From Paulinella micropora (lineage: Eukaryota > Cercozoa > Imbricatea > Euglyphida), in assembly GCA_009731375.1 (NCBI GenBank), contig BJOX01000105.1, positions 853,176 through 917,175 of the forward strand: 64,000 nucleotides of DNA, in the 5' to 3' direction. The notes under the pieces were generated by a model. That model was not told the origin of the DNA. It worked only from the letters and a program-made list of their open reading frames with translations, and did not search any database. Within the stretch, counting starts at the first letter, position 1, and each line of letters begins with the position of its first letter. Of the stretch, positions 1 through 11,045 are shown one piece after another. The position numbers and the translations under genes were made by a program.

Positions 1-228
1 GATAGATGAGATATCGACTAATGTCAGAAAAAAGGAGCTTCTGATTTCGTCAACCAAGGAAGTCTGTGGGTAAAGTATTAACCCGATGCCCAGCTAAGCC
101 GTGATGTTTGCACGGAAGGGACTGATACAGGCGATACCAAAGCTCCCTAGTACCAGGCGGGGCCAGGGCTCGTTCCATAAGCGCCCCTTGCAGAACGAGC
201 TCCCACCTCCATTACAGAGGACCCATAG
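1..228. repeat. Interspersed repeat family A, copy 1
   Basis: This segment begins at the ATATCGACTAATGTCAG motif and ends at ACAGAGGACCC, directly abutting a GATA array. Nearly the same sequence recurs at 46932-47068, 49183-49400 and 49725-49918, always bordered on at least one side by GATA repeats. No open frame, tRNA-like head or terminal inverted repeat is visible, so the class is undetermined. A non-autonomous retroposon or a satellite-linked dispersed repeat are both possible. Confidence 0.85.
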
Positions 229-577
<349 letters not shown>

Positions 578-587
578 NNNNNNNNNN

Positions 588-788
588 TCCCTCCTCTCTA
601 CCTCTTTTTCAGCAAACTACCACCGCGACAACGTTGCCTGTGCCTTCAGCAGATATTTCCACCCTCGAGGAGCGAATGCTTCTCAGAGGTGAGAACAAGA
701 GGGAAGGACAGGGAGGGATGGTGGTGGTGTCGGTGTGTTTGTTTGTCTTGAGGGGAAAGAAGAGGAAGCGAGGGAGGGGGTGAGGGAA

Positions 789-843
<55 letters not shown>

Positions 844-950
844 GTTGGGTGTTTGTGTAGGCAAAAAAGATAGAAAGAGAGAGCGTGAGTGCTTGGAGTG
901 AGGTTGCGAGAAAGCTGGAAAGAAAAGGAACCTCCTGAATGCGACAACCT
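588..950. other. Low-complexity stretch with a GA array; no gene seen
   Basis: Short non-repeat segment (588-790), a GA run at about 791-838 and another non-repeat piece, ending in a 500-N gap. No supported exon or RNA gene was seen. Confidence 0.6.
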
Positions 951-1450
951 NNNNNNNNNNNNNNNNNNNNNNNNNNNNNNNNNNNNNNNNNNNNNNNNNN
1001 NNNNNNNNNNNNNNNNNNNNNNNNNNNNNNNNNNNNNNNNNNNNNNNNNNNNNNNNNNNNNNNNNNNNNNNNNNNNNNNNNNNNNNNNNNNNNNNNNNNN
1101 NNNNNNNNNNNNNNNNNNNNNNNNNNNNNNNNNNNNNNNNNNNNNNNNNNNNNNNNNNNNNNNNNNNNNNNNNNNNNNNNNNNNNNNNNNNNNNNNNNNN
1201 NNNNNNNNNNNNNNNNNNNNNNNNNNNNNNNNNNNNNNNNNNNNNNNNNNNNNNNNNNNNNNNNNNNNNNNNNNNNNNNNNNNNNNNNNNNNNNNNNNNN
1301 NNNNNNNNNNNNNNNNNNNNNNNNNNNNNNNNNNNNNNNNNNNNNNNNNNNNNNNNNNNNNNNNNNNNNNNNNNNNNNNNNNNNNNNNNNNNNNNNNNNN
1401 NNNNNNNNNNNNNNNNNNNNNNNNNNNNNNNNNNNNNNNNNNNNNNNNNN
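951..1450. other. Assembly gap (500 N)
   Basis: Exactly 500 unknown bases, a typical scaffold-gap size. Open frames that cross it are artefacts. Confidence 0.99.
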
Positions 1451-2046
1451 CCATCCAAGACAAAGTCCTTCTTTCTCCTCCTCTTTCCTTCTTGTTCTTT
1501 TCCTTTTCTTCCCTCCTTTGTTCTTTCTTTCACATGCCCCGTCCTTCCTCCCTCTTCCCAGCCAACGCAATACCTGTCCTTCTCCTCTTTCTTTCCTTCT
1601 TCTCCTTCTTTCCTCGTTTTTCTCCTCGTTCTTTCCTTCTTGTTCTTCTTCTTCTCGTTTTTCTCCTGCCCTGTCCTTCCTTCCTCTTCCCAGCCAAACC
1701 AATTTCCTTTCTTCTTCTGTCTATCTTTTCTCTCTTCTTTCCCCCCTTGTTCCTTTTTCACGCAACATCCTTCCTTCCCCTTGCGATTCCCATTTTTTTC
1801 CTTCTTCTCCCCTTTCTTTCCCTCTTGTTCTTCTCCTTCTTCTTTACCCCTTTGTTCTTTTCTCCTGTCCTGTCCTTCCCTTCCCTTATGTCTCTTCCCA
1901 AGATTCTACTCCTTCTTCCTTCTTCTTTCCCCTCCATTGTTTTCTCTAGCTCCTGTCCTTCTCTTCTCCCCATGTCCCCCCGTCTCCAGCTTCTTTCTTC
2001 TGGCTCTTTTCCTTCTTGTCCCCCTATCCACCTCTCATGCCCTGTC

Positions 2047-2115
<69 letters not shown>

Positions 2116-2145
2116 CTTCTCTCTCTCTCTCTCTCTCTCTCTCGC

Positions 2146-2184
<39 letters not shown>

Positions 2185-2241
2185 CTCTCTATCTCTCTCC
2201 GGGCCAAGGCAATGTCCTTCTTTCCTTTCTCCTTCTTTCCT

Positions 2242-2294
<53 letters not shown>

Positions 2295-2304
2295 CTGTCG
2301 GGCG
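1451..2304. repeat. Pyrimidine-rich degenerate tandem repeat followed by CT/TATC arrays
   Basis: A long pyrimidine tract in which a motif of the form CCTGTCCTTCC..CTTCCCAGCCAA..CAAT recurs about every 130 bases (near 1540 and 1671, with weaker copies near 1865 and 2195). Each unit ends in a polypyrimidine-CAG sequence that looks like a splice acceptor. From about 2048 it gives way to CT and TATC arrays. Nothing protein-coding is supported. Confidence 0.6.
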
Positions 2305-2620
2305 TCCCTCACTTCGATGTAAGAAAAATTAGTCGAGGGAGCGGGACGTTGGCAATAAAGACCAACCCTCCTAGAGCAAACTGCACCACATGCCAGTTGG
2401 CTACCTCGCAAGGCTGCACCATGGGTAGCTGTGGCGCTGGGTTTTTTTCCTTTGAGCTCGCCCATAAAAGGTACTCACCCTGCACTTCATGCTTGGTGAG
2501 TGGATCCCTCCACTGGCCATTGGTTATGAGGGAGCCAGGAAGGCGAAGGCAGGCCTGAGCCGAGGATGCCTCCTGGTAGGACGCTTACGGCCATTTGGCT
2601 ATGCGACGCTCCTAGACTAA
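2305..2620. other. Unclassified moderately GC-rich segment between TATC arrays
   Basis: About 315 bases of complex sequence sandwiched between two TATC arrays. The setting is like the repeat families A and B found elsewhere in the window, which suggests another dispersed repeat. No second copy occurs here, and no convincing reading frame or splice-site pair was seen. Confidence 0.4.
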
Positions 2621-2661
2621 ACATATCTATCTCTCTATCTCTCTATCTGTCTATCTATCTG

Positions 2662-2704
<43 letters not shown>

Positions 2705-2763
2705 CTTGTTTCAAGGTGCGAGAGCGCAATCTGTGGATGGGTTCCTTTCCCCAGTACGTTCTT

Positions 2764-2805
<42 letters not shown>

Positions 2806-2906
2806 NNNNNNNNNNGTGTAGTATCTATGTATTTATATATCGATTTCCATATTCCATATCAATAGCTACTTTCACTAACTATACTATGCCTTCTTCAAAA
2901 TTCGTC

Positions 2907-2946
<40 letters not shown>

Positions 2947-3084
2947 CTCGTTGTTGTTGTTGTTCTCGTTGTTGTTGTTCTTGTTGTTGTTCTCGTTGTT
3001 GTTGTTGTTGTTGTTGTTGTTGCTGCTGCTGCTGCTGCTGTTGTTGTTGTTGTTGTTGTTGTTGTTGCTGCTGCTGCTGCTGCT
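2621..3084. repeat. TATC array, poly-C run with gap, and TTG/CTG triplet array
   Basis: TATC repeats to about 2705, then a C run of roughly 40 bases ending in a 10-N gap (2806-2815), about 90 bases of AT-rich sequence, and a TTG array with CTG blocks from about 2907. The triplet tract gives spurious poly-Cys, poly-Leu and poly-Thr frames. Confidence 0.9.
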
Positions 3085-3660
3085 ACATCTGGCTGCACTT
3101 GGCTGTCATTTTCACTCCTGATATGGCTTTGTTGCCTTTTTCCTAGTAGCGGATGTCATTTTCACGTCCTGATATGGCTTTTTGCCTTTTTCCTGTCGCG
3201 GATGCCATTTTCATGTCCTGATGTGACTCTTTTGCCTTTTTCCTAGTAGTGGATGTCATTTTCACGTCCTGATATGGCTTTTTGCCTCTTTCCTAGTAGC
3301 GGATGCCATTTTCATGTCCTGATATGTCTCTTTTGCTTCTTTCCTAGTAGTGCACTGTTTTCTTTTCCAGCGAGCTGGACAACACAATCTGTCTCATGGA
3401 TAAATAAGTGAATGATTGGATATTATTCAAGGAAGGAATGAAGGAGAAAACAAGTGAGAGCCAGGTATACAAGCAAGAAATACTAAAAAGAGTCGACTGC
3501 CTTGTTTGACGTCCTGACACTGGCCTTTTGCCTTTCTTGACGTCCTGACACTGGCCTTTTGCCTTGGTTGACGTCCTGACACTGGCCTTTTGCCTTTTTT
3601 GCAGTGGCGGAAGGCGCTTCGACGCCCTAGACAACGTGATCTGTATCATAAAGGAATGCA
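3085..3660 (+). repeat. Ladder of degenerate copies of the JmjC exon acceptor and exon start
   Basis: At least five units of about 50-60 bases, each with a T-rich tract, a TAG or CAG, and then TAGCGG followed by a degenerate copy of the next coding stretch. The same pattern begins the intact exon at 4302. A separate 36-bp unit (TTGACGTCCTGACACTGG) repeats three times at about 3507-3590. It leads into a better copy at about 3600-3655, which still reads FDALDNVIC. I infer that these are decayed tandem copies of an intron 3' end plus exon start. Confidence 0.75.
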
Positions 3661-3697
3661 TGAAGGAATGAAGGAATGATAGACATACGACAGAATC

Positions 3698-4230
3698 NNN
3701 NNNNNNNNNNNNNNNNNNNNNNNNNNNNNNNNNNNNNNNNNNNNNNNNNNNNNNNNNNNNNNNNNNNNNNNNNNNNNNNNNNNNNNNNNNNNNNNNNNNN
3801 NNNNNNNNNNNNNNNNNNNNNNNNNNNNNNNNNNNNNNNNNNNNNNNNNNNNNNNNNNNNNNNNNNNNNNNNNNNNNNNNNNNNNNNNNNNNNNNNNNNN
3901 NNNNNNNNNNNNNNNNNNNNNNNNNNNNNNNNNNNNNNNNNNNNNNNNNNNNNNNNNNNNNNNNNNNNNNNNNNNNNNNNNNNNNNNNNNNNNNNNNNNN
4001 NNNNNNNNNNNNNNNNNNNNNNNNNNNNNNNNNNNNNNNNNNNNNNNNNNNNNNNNNNNNNNNNNNNNNNNNNNNNNNNNNNNNNNNNNNNNNNNNNNNN
4101 NNNNNNNNNNNNNNNNNNNNNNNNNNNNNNNNNNNNNNNNNNNNNNNNNNNNNNNNNNNNNNNNNNNNNNNNNNNNNNNNNNNNNNNNNNNNNNNNNNNN
4201 NNNNNNNNNNNNNNNNNNNNNNNNNNNNNN
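3698..4230. other. Assembly gap (533 N)
   Basis: Unknown bases placed between the last degenerate exon-start copy and a T run of about 40 bases that serves as the polypyrimidine tract of the JmjC exon. Confidence 0.99.
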
Positions 4231-4274
<44 letters not shown>

Positions 4275-4301
4275 TTTTGTTTTTTGTTTTTTGTTTTTCA
4301 G

Positions 4302-4397
4302 TAGCGGTCTTCACTTCGACGCGCTGGACAACGTGATCTGTCTACTACAAGGCGAAAAAACCTTCTGTCTCTTCCCTCCGAAAGACATCATTTCTCT
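4302..4397 (+). CDS. Exon of a JmjC/cupin_8 dioxygenase (HxD metal-binding part)
   Basis: The acceptor is a long T tract ending in TTTTTCAG. The exon reads SGLHFDALDNVICLLQ then GEKTFCLFPPKD in one frame. In the JmjC/cupin_8 family the H-x-D pair (here HFD) binds Fe(II), and a Lys slightly downstream binds 2-oxoglutarate. The pattern 'GLHxDxxDN...QGxKxxxLxPP' is typical of the JMJD5/JMJD7/HIF-hydroxylase branch of protein hydroxylases or demethylases. The donor is probably CTCT|GTAACC at 4398. The matching third metal ligand is in the exon at 9225. The intervening part of the fold is not recognised. The subfamily cannot be decided from this fragment. Confidence 0.8.
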
Positions 4398-4410
4398 GTA
4401 ACCACTCCGT

Positions 4411-5825
4411 TTCAATCTATCTATCTATCTATCTATCTATATATCTATCTATCTATCTATCTATATATATATATATATATATATCTATCTATCTATCTCT
4501 ATTCAGTATGAATTTTAGGCATAGAATACATACATACATACACACATACATAACATAACATAACATTACATAACATAACATAACATAACATAACATGAGA
4601 TAACATAAGATACGATAACATAACATACATAACATAACATAACATAACGTATAACATAACATAACATAACATAACATATAACATAACATAACAAAACATA
4701 ACATAACATAACATAACATAGCATAACATAACATAGCATAGCATAGCATAGCACAGCATAACATAGCATAACATAGCATATCATAACATAACATAACATA
4801 ACATAACATGACACAACATAGCATAACATAACATAGCATAGCATAGCATAGCATAACATAGCATAGCATAGCATAGCATAGCATAACATAGCATAGCATA
4901 GCATAACATAACATAACATAACATAACATAACATAACATATTAACATAACATAACATATTAACATAACATAACATAACATAACATATTAACATAACATAA
5001 CATAACAAAACATAGCATAGCATAACATAACATAACATAACATAACATATAACATAACATAACATTACATAACATAACATTACATAACATAACATTAACA
5101 TAACATTAACATAACATAACATAACATAAAATATTAACATAGCATAACGTATTAACATGACATAACATATTAACATAACATAACATGACATAACATGACA
5201 TAACATAACATAACATAACATAACATACGTACTACATAGATACATACATACATACATAAATACATTATGCATGCATGCATGCATACATACATACATACAT
5301 ACATACATACGTACAAACATACATGCATGAATACATGCATGCATACATACATACATACATACATGCCTGCATGCATACATGCATGCATGCATGCATACAT
5401 ACATACATACATACATGCATACATGCGTGCGTGTGCATGCGTTCATGCATACATGCATACATACATACATACATGCATGCATACATACATACATACATAC
5501 ATATATACATATATACATACATACATGCATGCATACATACATACATACATACATACATACTACACACATGCACATATACACACATGCATACATACCCAAA
5601 CACACATACACACACATACATACACACAAACATACATACTTACATACATACACACATGCATACACACATACATACATACATAACATACATACATACATAC
5701 ATACATACACACACACACATATATATATATACATATATATATACATATATATATACATATATATATAATATATATATATATACGTACATAACATAACATA
5801 CATACATACATACATACATACATGC

Positions 5826-5856
<31 letters not shown>

Positions 5857-5862
5857 TGCATG

Positions 5863-5896
<34 letters not shown>

Positions 5897-6120
5897 TGTA
5901 TGTATGTATGCATGCATGCATGCATGCATGTATGTATGTATGTATGTATGCATGCATGCATGCATGTACGTACGTGTGCATCTATGTATGTATGTATGTA
6001 TGCATGTTATGTATGTATTTTTGTATGTATGTGTGTATGTGTGTTGAGTTACCCGTACCCCCACAGCGCGGGCATGGCTCAAAGGAACAAAAGTAGATTG
6101 CATTCTACCCTGGTAAATGA
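4411..6120. repeat. TATC/AT arrays, CATAA pentanucleotide array, CATA/CATG tetranucleotide arrays
   Basis: 4411-4500 is TATC and AT. About 4541-5225 is a CATAA pentamer array, interspersed with CATAG and TATTAACA variants. About 5228-6045 is CATA with blocks of CATG, flipping to TATG on the same strand at about 5825. About 70 bases of complex sequence follow at 6046-6120. All the long M-Y-V-C and H-T-Y-I frames here are repeat translations. Confidence 0.95.
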
Positions 6121-6374
6121 TGTATGTATGTAAGTATGTGTATGTATGTATGGATGGATGGATGGATGGATGGATGGATGGATGATGGATGGATGGATGG
6201 ATGGATGGATGATGTATGTATGTATGTATGTATGTATGGATGGATGGATGGATGGATGGATGGATGGATGGATGGATGTTGTATGTATGTATGTATGTAT
6301 GTATGTATGTATGTATTTATGTATTTATGTATGTATGTATGTATGTATGTATGTATGTATTGCTGCTGCTACTG

Positions 6375-6439
<65 letters not shown>

Positions 6440-6556
6440 GCTACTACTGCTACTACTGCTACTACTGCTACTACTACTACCACTAATACCACTACTAATA
6501 CCACTACTACTACCACTACTACTACCACTACGTTTACTACCACCATCACCACCATC

Positions 6557-6649
<93 letters not shown>

Positions 6650-6679
6650 GTACTACTACTACTACTACTAGTACTACTG

Positions 6680-6743
<64 letters not shown>

Positions 6744-6795
6744 TACTAGAGTACTACTACTACTACTACTTCTACTTCTACTTCTACTACTACTT

Positions 6796-6849
<54 letters not shown>

Positions 6850-6862
6850 TTATTATTATTAT

Positions 6863-6905
<43 letters not shown>
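6121..6905. repeat. TATG/ATGG tetranucleotide and CTA trinucleotide arrays
   Basis: Alternating blocks of TATG and ATGG to about 6360, then more than 500 bases of CTA triplets with GCT, CAC and CTT interruptions. The poly-Thr, poly-Tyr and poly-Leu frames across it are not genes. Confidence 0.95.
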
Positions 6906-7120
6906 GTAGGGCGAGCCCGTCCTTAAGGATGAAAAAGCGTTTGATTCGAACAACGAAGGCAATGAGAAGGACAAAAAGGGCCTTGAGAAGGACGAAGAAG
7001 GCAATGATTCGGTTGCAAAATGCTATGATTTTGACGAAAAAGGAAATGATTCGGACAAAAAAGGAAATGATTTGGACAAAAAAGGAAATGATTTGGACCA
7101 AAAAGGCAATGTGTCATGCC
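6906..7120. repeat. Degenerate 21-bp minisatellite
   Basis: Tandem units of about 21 bases of the form GACAAAAAAGGAAATGATTTG, most regular at about 7030-7110 and degenerating upstream. The plus frame gives a K/R-rich periodic peptide. Since 21 is a multiple of three it could in principle be coding, but no flanking splice-site pair or homologous domain supports that. Confidence 0.7.
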
Positions 7121-7168
7121 AAGGCCAAACACAGCAAATCACGCGCGAGGCAATTCAGGCAAGCCTGC

Positions 7169-7170
<2 letters not shown>

Positions 7171-7226
<56 letters not shown>

Positions 7227-7291
7227 GTATGTATGTATGTATATATGTATCGAAATGTATATATATTTATGTATGTATAAATATGTATATG

Positions 7292-7339
<48 letters not shown>

Positions 7340-7394
7340 CATGTATGTATGTAAGTATATATGTATTATGTATGAGTATGTTATTCGCCTGCCT
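7171..7394. repeat. AT and TATG/GT microsatellites
   Basis: An AT run, then mixed TATG and GT repeats leading directly into the first degenerate copy of the downstream exon start. Confidence 0.9.
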
Positions 7395-7492
7395 GTCACG
7401 TGTAGCGGCTGAGTCTGTTGAGACACTGGGCAGTATAGATACACATAGTATAGGCCTGTCTATTATTTAACCTGTGTCTATGTGTGATATAT

Positions 7493-7624
7493 AGCATGTC
7501 AGCTGACATAGTATGCTTGCTCTACGTGCAATATATAGCATGTCAGTCGCCATAGTATGCTTGCTCTACGTGTAATATATAGCATGTCAGTCGCAATAGT
7601 ATGCTTGCTCTGAGAGCTGCAGAA
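7493..7624. repeat. 44-bp tandem repeat, three copies
   Basis: Units start at 7493, 7537 and 7581 with AGCATGTCAG and contain AGTATGCTTGCTCT. The first two copies continue into ACGTGYAATATAT, while the third changes after GCTCT to the sequence that resembles 7890-7910. Confidence 0.9.
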
Positions 7625-8090
7625 AGGCTCTTATATTTTGAAGTGTGCAGGTATGAGCATATATATTATATATATTTGTACGTGTAATGTATACAGCAGA
7701 TGAATGGACACGTGTTTTCTGTTTGAGCTGGGGGGGGGGGGGGGGGNNNNNNNNNNNNNNNNNNNNNNNNNNNNNNNNNNNNNNNNNNNNNNNNNNNTGT
7801 TGGGGGGGGGGGGGGGGGGGGGAGTATAGAATACATGTATTACTTGCATGTGTCTACATGTACTCTACTAGGGCATCGGGCGGCATCTGCTTTCTCTAAG
7901 AGCTGCAAAACAGTAGATTATGCGGCTAGCCACAAACGGAATTTTATCGGTAACCTGACCACATTTTGTGGAGGTGACGGATAAACGCTGCTATACTTGT
8001 ACATATACAGGTATAGACACATACGTTGTATGTTGCTACATGTAAATGTGTGTGTATGTATGTATGTATGTATGTATGTATGTATGTATG

Positions 8091-8122
<32 letters not shown>

Positions 8123-8182
8123 TGTATGTATGTATGTATGTATGTAGCGCTTGAGTCGGCAGTGGGAAGTACTGACGCATGT

Positions 8183-8490
8183 ATTGTTTATTAGTTTATT
8201 GGTTTATTACTTTATTAGTTTGAAGGTTTATTAGTGTATTAGTTTATTAGTGTATTAGTTTATTGGTTTATTAGTTTATTACTTTATTAGTGTATTAGTG
8301 TATTAGTGTATTAGTTTATTAGTTTATTAGTTTATTAGTTTATTAGTATATTAGTGTATTAGTTTATTAGTTTATTAGTTTATTAGTTTATTAGTTTATT
8401 AGTGTATTAGTTTATTACTTTATTACTTTATTACTTTATTAGTTTATTAGTTTATTAGTTTATTAGTTTATTAGTGTATTAGTGTATTAG
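8183..8490. repeat. TTTATTAG octanucleotide array
   Basis: About 300 bases of an 8-bp unit, TTTATTAG, with GTATTAG and CTTTATTA variants. Octamers are unusual next to the tetramers that dominate the window. Confidence 0.95.
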
Positions 8491-8663
8491 TTTGTGCTTT
8501 TATCGGGTGAAACGGCACATAGTTTCGTTGTATGTATGTATGTAAGAATGTCTGTCTGTATGTATGTATGTCTGTCTGCTGTCTGTCTGTATGTATGTAT
8601 GTATGTATGTATGTATATATACATACATACATACATACATACATACATACACATACATAAATA

Positions 8664-8748
8664 CATGTCCAGCGGCAGTAATGCTGCCAATACGTCGTCT
8701 TCTTCTTCCTCCTCCTCCTCCTCCTCCTCCGCTTTCCCTCCCGCTACC
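8664..8748 (+). CDS. Possible Ser-rich exon in the JmjC gene interval
   Basis: A plus frame reads SSGSNAANT, a poly-Ser run coded by TCT/TCC triplets, then AFPPATG, ending in CTACCG|GTATGA, a good donor. It lies between the two JmjC exons and could be a linker exon. No clear acceptor is visible, and the serine run may simply be a triplet repeat. Confidence 0.25.
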
Positions 8749-9224
8749 GGTATGAGTTTATGTATGCATGTATGTATGTATGTATGTATATGTATGTGTG
8801 TGTGTGTGTGTTTGTATGAGGCCTGGGGAAGTTTGTTATGTTTTTATGTTTTAATAGATGCAGGTATGGACACATATATTACATATGTCAAATGTGAAAT
8901 ATAGCAGATGAATCGGTACATGTTTCGCTGATGATTGACACTAAAGACAAATGTACTCTTTTTGTGCCTACTTGCGTTATTGACTGTGTGTCTTTAGCGG
9001 TTCAGTGGGCAATATGGTGCTGCTGAAGTTTGGGCAAGTTCTGTGTTGTTTTTCAATTTTTTAATGCTGTTGTGTGTACAGGTGTAGGGCACGTCACATA
9101 TATCATATCTATCTGTATGTGATGTATAGCGGGCGATCCGACAAGGGTTTTGCTGAGGGGCGAGGACAATGGATACGCGTGTTCTTTATTATGTGTGCAT
9201 GTATTATTTCTCATGTGCCTGTAG

Positions 9225-9302
9225 CGGGTGAGTCGGCATATGGTTTTGTTGAGGGCTGGAGAAGTTCTATACATGCCCGCAGGCTGGTGGCATGAAGTGC
9301 TG
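9225..9302 (+). CDS. Exon of the JmjC/cupin_8 dioxygenase (second metal-binding His)
   Basis: The frame reads VLLRAGEVLYMPAGWWHEVL. The G-(D/E)-x-L-Y-x-P-x-G-W-(W/Y)-H-x-V pattern is the C-terminal jelly-roll strand of JmjC/cupin_8 proteins, in which this His is the third Fe(II) ligand. It therefore belongs with the HxD exon at 4302, 4.9 kb upstream. The acceptor is TGCCTGTAG at 9216-9224 and the donor is GTGCTG|GTAACA. Direct joining of the 4302 exon to this one at these borders would put the frames out of register. Either an intermediate exon is missing or the 5' border is internal to the stretch shown. Confidence 0.75.
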
Positions 9303-9317
9303 GTAACAGAGAACAAC

Positions 9318-9415
9318 AAGGACAAGAACAACAAGAACAACAACAACAACAACAAGAACAACAACGACGACGACGACGACGACAACAACAACAGCAACAA
9401 CAACAGCAGCAGCAG

Positions 9416-9480
<65 letters not shown>

Positions 9481-9493
9481 AAGAGAGAGCGAG

Positions 9494-9539
<46 letters not shown>

Positions 9540-9606
9540 AGGGAGAGAGAGAGAGAAAGAGAGAGCGAGAAAGAGAGAGCGAGAAGAAAGAGAGAGCGAG
9601 AAAGAG

Positions 9607-9669
<63 letters not shown>
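9318..9669. repeat. AAC/GAC triplet array and GA array
   Basis: AACAAGAAC-type triplets grade into GAC and AGC, then about 250 bases of GA repeat with GAGC interruptions. The minus strand gives SLSLSLS peptides, which are not genes. Confidence 0.95.
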
Positions 9670-9672
<3 letters not shown>

Positions 9673-9742
9673 CGCATCTATGTACGCATTTCCATAAGTC
9701 GTACGTCTGTTGTACGCATTTACATACGTCGTACGTCTGTTT

Positions 9743-9786
<44 letters not shown>

Positions 9787-9794
9787 TTTTACAG

Positions 9795-9961
9795 TAAGCA
9801 AGGTTCAATGGAGGAAAATAAGACAGATAGGATGGATAGAAGAAATACAAAAGGGGACAGAAAAGGAAAACGTAGGGACACACTATAATCATGCGATTGG
9901 GCTCCAAGGGAGCAGCAGTGCACGTCCTGATGGAAAACTAGAAACAATGTTCAACAGCTAG
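9795..9961 (+). CDS. Possible terminal exon of the JmjC gene
   Basis: It follows a GT array and the acceptor TCTTTTACAG. The frame begins [17 protein letters not shown] and runs about 55 residues to TAG at 9959-9961. It is charged and complex, unlike the repeats around it. No conserved motif ties it to the JmjC fold, and the usual 'N-x-W' strand after WWHEV is not visible, so membership is positional inference. Confidence 0.35.
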
Positions 9962-10155
9962 ACTCCATAGAAAATATAAGAAGCAAGATGTAAAGAAAGA
10001 GAGAAGAGAGAAAGACAGGCAGAACAAACGAGATAAGAGAACAAAAATAACAGAACAAAAGGAACAAACTCAAACAAGGGCAAAGCTACAGCACACACAA
10101 ACAGGCACAAACAAATAAACCAGACAGGGGCATGGGACACAAGGCATGATGTCTT

Positions 10156-10200
<45 letters not shown>

Positions 10201-10430
10201 TTGTGGGTTCAGACTCCCGAAGGTGCCACTGCCGTCAATCTTTGGTATGCATGTATGTATGTATGTATGTATGTATGTATGTATGTATGTATGTATGAAT
10301 GTATGTATGTATATATATATATGTATATTATATATATATATATATAATATATATATATGTGTGTGTGTGCGTGTGTGTGTTGTGCGTGTATATGTAACAT
10401 ATATATATACATATATATATATATATTTAT

Positions 10431-10510
<80 letters not shown>

Positions 10511-10597
10511 ATATATATAAGATATATAAAAAGATATATATATATATACATATTTATACATGTATATATATGTATATATAAATATATATATATAATA

Positions 10598-10634
<37 letters not shown>
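9962..10634. other. Complex AG-rich segment then TTG, TATG, AT and ATT microsatellites; no gene seen
   Basis: 9962-10150 is purine-rich complex sequence. Beyond it are TTG triplets, TATG/TA arrays and an ATT array that runs straight into the SINE head. Confidence 0.7.
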
Positions 10635-10870
10635 GGACACCGTGATAGCCCAGTGGTCAAGTTCTACCATCTGGGCCCAGTCGCCAGTTCGATTCCCGTC
10701 GGTGCCACCAGTATTTTCATTGATCATACCGGCCCGTCCCGTCTGGAAGTGTTGGAACTGCCCTTGCGGGGGTGTCATTAGAGCTTATCGTCAATTCTTC
10801 GTACTCCCCTCACGGGTGAGACGATGGAGGCGCATGTGCAGAAATGCATCAGCCATTGACAGAGAAGCAC
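10635..10870 (+). mobile_element. tRNA-derived SINE, copy 1
   Basis: A 72-base tRNA-like head opens the element. It has an A-box-like GATAGCCCAGTGG, a B box AGTTCGATTCC, and terminal GGACACCG/CGGTGCC pairing. About 165 bases of body follow, containing GCGGGGGTGTCA and GGTGAGACGATGG, and the element ends in CACT then an ATT array tail. A second copy with the same layout is at 60524-60766. The tRNA head plus body plus simple A/T-rich tail is the standard SINE plan, transcribed by RNA polymerase III from the internal boxes. The T-stem is degenerate, so it is not a functional tRNA gene. Confidence 0.85.
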
Positions 10871-10943
<73 letters not shown>

Positions 10944-11014
10944 GTATATATATTATATATATATATATATTATATATATGTATATATATATATATATCTT
11001 TATATACATCTTTG

Positions 11015-11045
<31 letters not shown>

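Larger units (their letters stand above)
7395..9224 (+). repeat. Ladder of degenerate copies of the GWWHEV-exon start, mixed with satellites
   Basis: Segments resembling the start of the exon at 9225 (TAGCGGGTGAGTCGGCATA then GTTTTGTTGAGGG) recur near 7408, 7692, 7870, 8145, 8503, 8905, 8997 and 9127. They become more similar to the exon as it is approached. Between the copies lie a 44-bp tandem repeat, an octamer array, TATG arrays and a 51-N gap (7747-7797) between G runs. I infer repeated tandem duplication of an intron-end plus exon-start unit followed by decay. None of the upstream copies extends to the conserved WWH motif. Confidence 0.7.

Noticed and set aside
5228-6045. Hundreds of long open frames of the type [24 protein letters not shown], poly-Leu, poly-Thr, poly-Glu and RERERE across the window
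   Set aside because: They are translations of stop-free microsatellites on both strands, with no conserved domain and no coding character.
10635-10706. Functional tRNA gene
   Set aside because: The acceptor-like ends pair, but the T and D stems are degenerate, and the head is followed by a shared non-tRNA body in two copies, so it is a SINE head.
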